Assembly: GCA_947462255.1 (NCBI GenBank)
Contig: CANHOA010000004.1
Span: 1 to 64,000 of the forward strand
Reading direction: 5' to 3'
Length of the DNA stretch: 64,000 nt
DNA from: Flavobacteriales bacterium
GTDB taxonomy: Bacteria; Bacteroidota; Bacteroidia; Flavobacteriales_D; Crocinitomicaceae
The notes under the pieces were generated by a model. That model did not search any database and was not told the DNA's origin. It saw only the letters and a program-made list of their open reading frames with translations. Each line of letters opens with the position of its first letter. Positions within the stretch are counted from its first letter, which is position 1. Shown here piece after piece: positions 58,290 through 64,000 of this stretch. Made by a program: the position numbers and the translations under genes.

Positions 58290-60524
58290 TTAAAGTCTTA
58301 CCCTCAGGTTGTATAATCTTCGATTATCCACCACCTCAGCTTTCTTTCTTAAGGCACCTAGGGTTTCATTTTGCATTACATTCATAGCAGCATTTAACAA
58401 TTGATCGTGCTCCGCTTGGTAACTATTTGTTATTGGTGCTTTAGTGGTTTTTGTTACTTTAACCACATAAATGCCCATCTTTCCTTTTAACGGAATTGTG
58501 GTCTGTCCATCTTTAATCGCTGAAAACAATGCGCCTACTATTTCAGGTTCAAATCCTGAATTTCCAATAGATGGGTTTCCAAATATGATTTGTGCATCAC
58601 TAACAATAGTTTTTCCATTACGTGCTAAAACGGCTAAGTTTTTTGTTTTAGACATTTTATTCATCAATCGCTTGGCTTTCTTTTCAATCAATATTTCTTT
58701 TTCCATTTGATCCCTTACTTGCTCATAAAGTGGTTCTCCGACCTCTTTAATTGCTGTAACTATAGCGATTACATATTTGTTCTTATCTTTTATTGGATAA
58801 GAGATTAACGTCCCTACAGTCACATCTTCTCCATAAGCTAATTCTAATACTTTATCCTCGGCCATTTCACTCGTTAAGCCATATACTTTAGGATTATTAT
58901 CCTCAAATACTAAAGGTCGAACAAAATAGTTTGCTTTTCGGACGATGGTATCAAATAGGTTGATTTTTTTGATCGGATCTTCGATTTTAGATATTTTTTG
59001 ATCAAGTTTGTATAACAAGTTATTGATTTCATCATCTTTATTGGAAGCTGTTTCTTCGGACGCGCCAAAGGTTCTTTCAATTGTTGTAAGGACAGGAAAC
59101 TTAGAGTTTCCTTTTTCCATTATTTCAATGATATGAAAGCCAAAATCAGTTTTAACTACGGCAATTTTCCCCACAGGATTATTAGCACAGAAACCACCAA
59201 ATTCTTTCACCATTTCACCTTCTAGAAAGTTTTCATATAATCCCCCCTTATCTTTTGATCCTGGATCATCACTATACTTAAGTACTAAAGCTTCAAAGTT
59301 AGTTTTGTTAATTACTTTCAATAAGCTATCTGCCGTCTTTCGTTTAGCAGCTAATACTTTGGTATCTGTGGAACCATTTGTTGCAATTAATAAATGACGT
59401 GCTTTTAATTTAGATGGTGTAAATCCAATTACTTTAGAAATATACATCTTATCATTCATGGAATACGGTCCAACTAGCTGACCAATTTTTGCTAATTTGA
59501 AGATGGTATCATAGTCTGGTGGGTATGACATAAATCTATTTGATTTTTCATGTCCTTGAGGAACGGCTATTCCTCTCATGTCTCCAAAATACATCTTGCT
59601 TTCACTTTCTTTCATTACAAATAATGAATCATTAGTAGAAGCCAAAAAGTCAGCTTTTAATTTTATAATTTCTTTTGAAAATTCAGCAGTATCTTTTTTG
59701 GATGGTTGTACGGCTACTTCAAAGATTTTAACTTCACGTGAAGCCATTCTATTTTTATATTTCTTATCAGATTTATGATCTTCATAATAGGCTTTAATTT
59801 CAGCTTCAGATACTTTAATCCCAGCATCTGTATCGCTTATGTCACTGAATAAGTATTGAACAAATGATATATTTTTAACTTCTTTTTGGGCTAAATACTC
59901 CTGCTTGGCTTCTAATTTGGTCACATAAACACCTTGGCCAAGCAATGCGAAATATTTTTCTTGCTTTCTTCGATCGGAAAAATATTTTTTAGTCCCTTCC
60001 CACTGTTGTTTTGCTCCAGCTTCTTTGCTCTTTTTTAACTGTGAAATTGTTTCTTGTAATTTTTGACGACCCGATATGGTAGATTGTTCAGATACTACAC
60101 CTGTTAATGAATCAGTAAAAAAACTAGCTAAATCTTGCAGAATTGGAAATCCATCTGTTGCTAATAAATAAGCATTAAATTCTTTGTCCGAAACACTTAT
60201 TCCTAGGGCCTCGTATTCTTTATGAAGTAAAATTGAATCGACTGTAAAATTCCAAGCTTTATCAGTTGCGCCGGCCATTTCTGCATCTCCAAATCCCTTT
60301 TGCTCTCGCTCTGCTTGAGCACGATCTTGTTCTTGAACACGAGCACTTAGGATGCTATAATTATTCTCATTTACCTTATCACCATTTACAAGGCCAATAC
60401 CATAAATGCCTTCCGAAGAACCGAACATACTTTGATAATCACCCAAAACGAAGGCCAATAAAGCTAGACCAACAATTCCAACTAAAAGTCCAGATTTTTC
60501 ACGTATTTTTCCAATAATTGCCAT
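58290..60524 (-). CDS. PpiD-like periplasmic foldase (SurA-N and PpiC-type PPIase domains)
   Basis: The protein of 744 aa has an N-terminal anchor helix (about 12-29, GLLVGIVGLALLAFVLGDY), a SurA-N/PpiD-type chaperone region (about 35-260), and one recognisable parvulin (PpiC) domain near 365-470 (KLKARHLLIATNGS, LVLKYSDDPGSKDKGGLYEN, VVKTDFGFHIIEIMEKG). A second degenerate PPIase-like region may lie near the C-terminus (LFSAIKDGQTTIPLKGKMGI, then YVVKV). In this family the enzyme is anchored in the inner membrane and helps outer-membrane and secreted proteins fold in the periplasm, which is relevant to the large barrels and T9SS cargo in this window. It is 74 bases downstream of the start side of the repeat protein's gene end. 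Confidence 0.92.
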   Translation of the reverse strand: MAIIGKIREKSGLLVGIVGLALLAFVLGDYQSMFGSSEGIYGIGLVNGDKVNENNYSILSARVQEQDRAQAEREQKGFGDAEMAGATDKAWNFTVDSILLHKEYEALGISVSDKEFNAYLLATDGFPILQDLASFFTDSLTGVVSEQSTISGRQKLQETISQLKKSKEAGAKQQWEGTKKYFSDRRKQEKYFALLGQGVYVTKLEAKQEYLAQKEVKNISFVQYLFSDISDTDAGIKVSEAEIKAYYEDHKSDKKYKNRMASREVKIFEVAVQPSKKDTAEFSKEIIKLKADFLASTNDSLFVMKESESKMYFGDMRGIAVPQGHEKSNRFMSYPPDYDTIFKLAKIGQLVGPYSMNDKMYISKVIGFTPSKLKARHLLIATNGSTDTKVLAAKRKTADSLLKVINKTNFEALVLKYSDDPGSKDKGGLYENFLEGEMVKEFGGFCANNPVGKIAVVKTDFGFHIIEIMEKGNSKFPVLTTIERTFGASEETASNKDDEINNLLYKLDQKISKIEDPIKKINLFDTIVRKANYFVRPLVFEDNNPKVYGLTSEMAEDKVLELAYGEDVTVGTLISYPIKDKNKYVIAIVTAIKEVGEPLYEQVRDQMEKEILIEKKAKRLMNKMSKTKNLAVLARNGKTIVSDAQIIFGNPSIGNSGFEPEIVGALFSAIKDGQTTIPLKGKMGIYVVKVTKTTKAPITNSYQAEHDQLLNAAMNVMQNETLGALRKKAEVVDNRRLYNLRVRL

Positions 60525-60598
60525 TTTCTTATTTTATTAGTTCGCGAAGATACTAATTTGTATCGGTTTTGAAAAGTAATTTCTAATAAAATGAAGGC

Positions 60599-63500
60599 TT
60601 ATTTCCCACCTCCTTTTTCTTCTGGTTTCTTCTCAACTGGAACTGGTGGGTCTGGCACTACGGGTTTTACAGGTTCTGGCGTTACGGGTTTCACTGGTGC
60701 TGGTTTAACGGGTTTGACAGGCTCTGGTGTTACGGGTTTCACAGGTGCTGGCGTTACGGGTTTTACAGGCTCTGGTGTTACGGGTTTCACAGGTGCTGGC
60801 GTTACGGGTTTGACAGGCTCTGGTGTTACGGGTTTCACAGGTGCTGGTGTTACGGGTTTTACAGGTGCTGGTGTTACGGGTTTTTCATTTTTATTCTGAT
60901 CTGAACCTTTTTGACCGTTATTATCGGACCCATTTCCTTGTTCGTTTGGCGGGGCAATACTTCCTTGCGAATAGTTTAGTTGAAAAGTAACTGAAGCTAC
61001 GCCACAATTTGTATTGACACTGATGATAAATGTATTTAAACCAGGTTGTAAGCTTACTTGCCCGCCTAATATCGTATTAGAAAGCGTCAGGGTGTTGATT
61101 GTACTGCCATTTTGGGTCGCATTTACCATACTAATATTATCAACATTGGCAAGATTCAGTTGGATGAAATATGTTGAGGATTGCACACTTGTATTCATTG
61201 CATTCGGCATATTTAATGTAACTGTTGGCGCTTTACAACGGGTAACCACATAAGTTTGAAGATCTGTACCACATGGTTTGGTAGCGCTTACGGTAATTGT
61301 TGTGGTCCCTATAGGTAGATTGATCGTTCCGGATAGTTGACCATTGTTGTTGGTGTAACCGCTGATCACCGTCCCATTTTTTGTGATTACGACAAGGGTT
61401 TGGTTGTCGTAATTTGTGATAGCAGCATTGAGGGTGAGGCTTCCGTCTTGGCTGCTTGAATTATTAGGAATGCTTCCACTAATACTTACTACTGGTGAAG
61501 CACAAGGAAGGTAACTAAGGGTAAATGTTTCTGTGGTATTACCGCAAGCATTACTGGCCGATAATACAAATACATTTGAGCCAGGTAGCAAATTGATGTT
61601 GCAGGTCAATTGCCCGTTCAAATAATTGAAATTGCTTATAGTATTTCCATTCAATGAAAGAGATATACCTTGGGCAGTAGCCATGTTCATTACATTTGCT
61701 TGAAAGGCATAGTTGGATGTTGAAACGCTCGCTCCAGTTACCCCATTGATAGTAAGAGAAGGCTGACTACAATTTATATAGTCAACTGTTATACTCTTGC
61801 TATCGTTGCCGCACGCATTTGTGGCAGTAATAACAAATTGATTGATTCCAGGTTGCAAGGTTAGGTTAGCCAACACTTGACCGTTATTAAAGCTTAGAGC
61901 CGAAATTGCATTGCCATTTAAGCTTGCATTGATATTTTGAAGGCTTGTTACATTCTGAATACTTGCGAGTAAATTAAAGTTCGAATTGGTAACTTGGGTT
62001 CCAGAAGCATTACTAATCATCACTACTGGGGAAATACATGTTTCGTAATTCACTACGCTGATGTCATTGTCATTCCCACATTCGTTACTGCCATATAAAT
62101 AAAAGGTATTTATTCCTGGTTGCAGTGTAACAGATGCGACAATTTGCCCTGCATTAAAGCTAAAACTACTGATGTTTTGTCCATTTAGTGTTAAACTGAT
62201 TGCTTCACTATTGATTACGTTTTGAACCTGGCCAACAAAGTTATAGTTTGCATTACTTACTACGGTACCTGCCGAAATAGACGTAGTTACAAGAGGCGCA
62301 ACGCAATTATTGTAAGCGACCGTGGTTAATTGTGATACTCTACCGCAGGGTGTGTTTGCCTGAATAACAATAGTATTTATACCTTCTTGTAAGCTGAGAT
62401 TACTGCTAAGGACACCGTTTGAAAAACTAAGATTGTTTTGAATGACGTCGTTGAGGGTTAAGGAAATTTCTTGCGCATTAGAGACGTTCGTCAGCATTGC
62501 ACTAAACATAAATGATTGACTACTAACTGATAAACCGGCACTCACTGGGGAGATTATGGAAATTTGCGCAGGCAAACAAGGCGCGAAAGTAGTCTGGATC
62601 GTTTCAATGTCATTGCCACAATTATTGGTCGCTGAAATAACAATGGTATTTAAGCCGCTAACTAAGTTTAGTGAAGCACTGATCGTGTTATTGCTAAATG
62701 TGAAGGGCTGTGAAATTCCATTGAGCATGCAGGAAAGTTGTTGCGCAGTACTTATATTTTGAGTGATGGCATTAATGGCTACTTGCTGTGAAGTCGCAAG
62801 AGCCGCAATCGCTGTGGATAATGTAATGTTTGGCGTAATACAATTATTGTAGGTAATGTTGGTTTGAAAGACATCAGAACCACAAGCATTAGTCGCAGTA
62901 AGTTTGATAGAATTTACTCCAGGTTGAAAGTTTATCACTGCGGTAAATGAATTCCCGGAAAGAATTACGGGTACTGCAACATTATTAAGCAGCAAGGAAA
63001 TTTCTTGAGCACTGCTTATATTTTGAACATTGCCATTGATGGTCGCTGAAGCATTGTTGGTCGTAGTAATTTGTGTGTTCGGATTTTGAATCGTGATGAC
63101 GGGTGATTTACAAAGACTATAGTTTATAGTGATTACTTCACTGTCGGTTCCGCACGGATTGGTAACATTAAGCTGAATTTTATTTGTGCCTTCCAAGAGA
63201 ATCAGAGGGGCATTAACAACGCCATTTTGAAAATTTACAGCGGTAATAACACCATTAAATTTGAGGGAAATGTTTTGAGCATTACTAATATTTGAAATCA
63301 AGGCTTGGAAATTGTAATTCGGATTAGCGAAAGTAATGCCGCTAGCAGTAGGGTTGATTAATGTTATCTGTGGTGCGATACAGTTGTTGTAGGTAATGGT
63401 AAATGTTTCGCTATCTCGACCACAACCGTTTGTAGCTGTTACAACAAAGGTATTAATACCAGGTTGTAGGGCTGAAAAACAGGAAACTACTCCATTGGTA

Positions 63501-64000
63501 TAATCAAAGTTTACGATGCTCCCGTTTTGACTTACAGAAATTTCTTGTGCCGTAGTGATATTTTGAATCACCGATATGAGCGTGTATGAAGGACTAATAA
63601 CAGTTGTATTAGGTGCCCCATTAATTACTACAGTAGGGGTTTTGCAATTTTCATTATTGATGTAAACCGTTTCTATGTCTGTACCGCATGGATTACTTGC
63701 GTTCAAAATTAGGGTGTTGTTTCCAGGAAGTAGGGTTAAACTAGCATCGATTGTTTTCGTGGTTGCATTATACGTAAAGTTTGTTATCTGCTGATTATTT
63801 AGCATCAGTTGAATATTGGCTTGCAGACTATTTTCTACCTTCATTCTACAGCGATAGTTTCCATTTAAGGTTGAACTTATGGTTGTGGTAGGGTTGATTA
63901 AGGTTATAATTGGGGAAACACAAACTTGATAGGTAACAGCAAGGGAAATTGCATCTGAACCACATAGGTTTGTTCCGTTAACGGTAAATGTATTTAATCC
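60599..64000 (-). CDS. Very large repeat protein, C-terminal part (truncated at the right window edge)
   Basis: The reading frame stays open to the window edge. A Met at 63844 is not the start, because the 52 codons upstream of it continue the same repeat in frame ([20 protein letters not shown] ... YQVC). At least 11 tandem repeats of about 88-90 residues are visible, each of the form C-x-x-P-x-V-x-I ... Q-N-I/V-x-x-A-Q-x-I-S-L-x-L-N-G ... L-x-P-G-x-N-T-x-x-x-x-A-T-N-x-C-G-x-D. One Cys pair per repeat is likely a disulfide. These look like immunoglobulin/HYR-type beta modules. The C-terminus is a Gly/Asn/Lys linker, then nine PV-K-P-V-T-P-A/E units and a [10 protein letters not shown] tail. 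No T9SS CTD, lipid anchor or known sorting motif is visible at that end. It is probably exported, but the N-terminus is not in view and the role is unknown. Confidence 0.85.
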   Translation of the reverse strand, partial: GLNTFTVNGTNLCGSDAISLAVTYQVCVSPIITLINPTTTISSTLNGNYRCRMKVENSLQANIQLMLNNQQITNFTYNATTKTIDASLTLLPGNNTLILNASNPCGTDIETVYINNENCKTPTVVINGAPNTTVISPSYTLISVIQNITTAQEISVSQNGSIVNFDYTNGVVSCFSALQPGINTFVVTATNGCGRDSETFTITYNNCIAPQITLINPTASGITFANPNYNFQALISNISNAQNISLKFNGVITAVNFQNGVVNAPLILLEGTNKIQLNVTNPCGTDSEVITINYSLCKSPVITIQNPNTQITTTNNASATINGNVQNISSAQEISLLLNNVAVPVILSGNSFTAVINFQPGVNSIKLTATNACGSDVFQTNITYNNCITPNITLSTAIAALATSQQVAINAITQNISTAQQLSCMLNGISQPFTFSNNTISASLNLVSGLNTIVISATNNCGNDIETIQTTFAPCLPAQISIISPVSAGLSVSSQSFMFSAMLTNVSNAQEISLTLNDVIQNNLSFSNGVLSSNLSLQEGINTIVIQANTPCGRVSQLTTVAYNNCVAPLVTTSISAGTVVSNANYNFVGQVQNVINSEAISLTLNGQNISSFSFNAGQIVASVTLQPGINTFYLYGSNECGNDNDISVVNYETCISPVVMISNASGTQVTNSNFNLLASIQNVTSLQNINASLNGNAISALSFNNGQVLANLTLQPGINQFVITATNACGNDSKSITVDYINCSQPSLTINGVTGASVSTSNYAFQANVMNMATAQGISLSLNGNTISNFNYLNGQLTCNINLLPGSNVFVLSASNACGNTTETFTLSYLPCASPVVSISGSIPNNSSSQDGSLTLNAAITNYDNQTLVVITKNGTVISGYTNNNGQLSGTINLPIGTTTITVSATKPCGTDLQTYVVTRCKAPTVTLNMPNAMNTSVQSSTYFIQLNLANVDNISMVNATQNGSTINTLTLSNTILGGQVSLQPGLNTFIISVNTNCGVASVTFQLNYSQGSIAPPNEQGNGSDNNGQKGSDQNKNEKPVTPAPVKPVTPAPVKPVTPEPVKPVTPAPVKPVTPEPVKPVTPAPVKPVTPEPVKPVKPAPVKPVTPEPVKPVVPDPPVPVEKKPEEKGGGK
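60668..60883 (-). repeat. Coding tandem repeat, 24-base unit (48-base higher order)
   Basis: Nine consecutive 24-base units encode KPVTPAPV or KPVTPEPV, with one KPVKPAPV. Ala and Glu versions largely alternate, giving a 48-base period. The units differ at a few synonymous and non-synonymous positions, so it is a minisatellite likely to change copy number by slippage. Related but degraded sequence follows to about 60602. The tail would be a stiff Pro-rich rod. Confidence 0.95.

Noticed and set aside
60668-60883. Possible CRISPR array
   Set aside because: Units are contiguous with no unique spacers, the period is 24 bases and in frame, and no cas genes are present.
60591-60899. Open frame on the plus strand with collagen-like G-x-x triplets ([13 protein letters not shown])
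   Set aside because: It is the reverse-complement reading of the 24-base Pro-rich repeat of the giant repeat protein. The periodicity of the array forces the frame open, and there is no start context or promoter.
63842-63844. ATG at 63844 as the start of the repeat protein
   Set aside because: The 52 codons upstream to the window edge keep the same repeat pattern in frame, so this Met is internal.

Overview
The window reads as a low-GC chromosome segment of a Bacteroidota bacterium, most likely in or near Flavobacteriales. The signs are a type IX secretion (T9SS) translocon protein SprA together with proteins carrying T9SS type A and type B C-terminal sorting domains, TonB-dependent receptors with an N-terminal carboxypeptidase-regulatory-like domain, a MetH split into two genes, HU-CCDC81/SPOR and DUF4421 proteins, and TAnnTTTG promoter elements. 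There is no clear Shine-Dalgarno dependence. Gene density is high and many genes overlap by 1-17 bases.

Layout. 1-431: the 3' end of a 23S rRNA gene, the 5S rRNA gene and a terminator close an rRNA operon. 440-760: no gene, but a pair of inverted GC-rich repeats encloses hairpins. 762-9470 (minus): a probable operon of two tandem TonB-dependent receptors, kdsB, an HU/SPOR protein, a C1-family peptidase and a lipoprotein. 9508-16130: dprA, a secreted CotH-like protein on the minus strand, then a SAM-I riboswitch controlling split metH. 16216-24253: a 1259-residue PKD adhesin-like protein with a type B sorting signal; rnhA-ruvC (minus); a flippase-like membrane protein with a family 2 glycosyltransferase; and a low-molecular-weight phosphatase with an RsmI-like methylase. 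24301-29389: urocanate hydratase, then (minus) an oligopeptidase B-like peptidase and a DUF4421 outer-membrane-type protein. 29476-35576: a tight five-gene run (methyltransferase, di-heme peroxidase lipoprotein, SUFU-domain protein, EamA transporter, S9 peptidase). 35632-39955: exported MsrA, a SOUL protein, an ALDH8-like aldehyde dehydrogenase and a T9SS-type subtilase. 39952-41862 (minus): a NifU-type scaffold, Mrp ATPase and a lipoprotein. 41914-58237: a DUF423 protein, sucA-sucB, maeB, ruvA, sprA, a GNAT acetyltransferase and a Ca2+-dependent PI-PLC-like protein. 58241-64000: a bidirectional terminator, a PpiD-like foldase and the C-terminal part of a very large repeat protein that runs off the right edge.

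How the parts connect. SprA forms the outer-membrane channel of T9SS. The CotH protein, the PKD protein and the subtilase all carry T9SS-type C-termini and are its plausible cargo. PpiD, MsrA and several signal-peptide proteins act in the same periplasmic and envelope space. sucA, sucB and maeB are central carbon metabolism. metH is cobalamin-dependent and under SAM feedback.

I found no tRNA gene, insertion sequence, prophage, CRISPR array or recognisable defence system. The least ordinary objects are the repeat protein at the right edge, with its 24-base tandem repeat, and the inverted-repeat element beside the rRNA operon.
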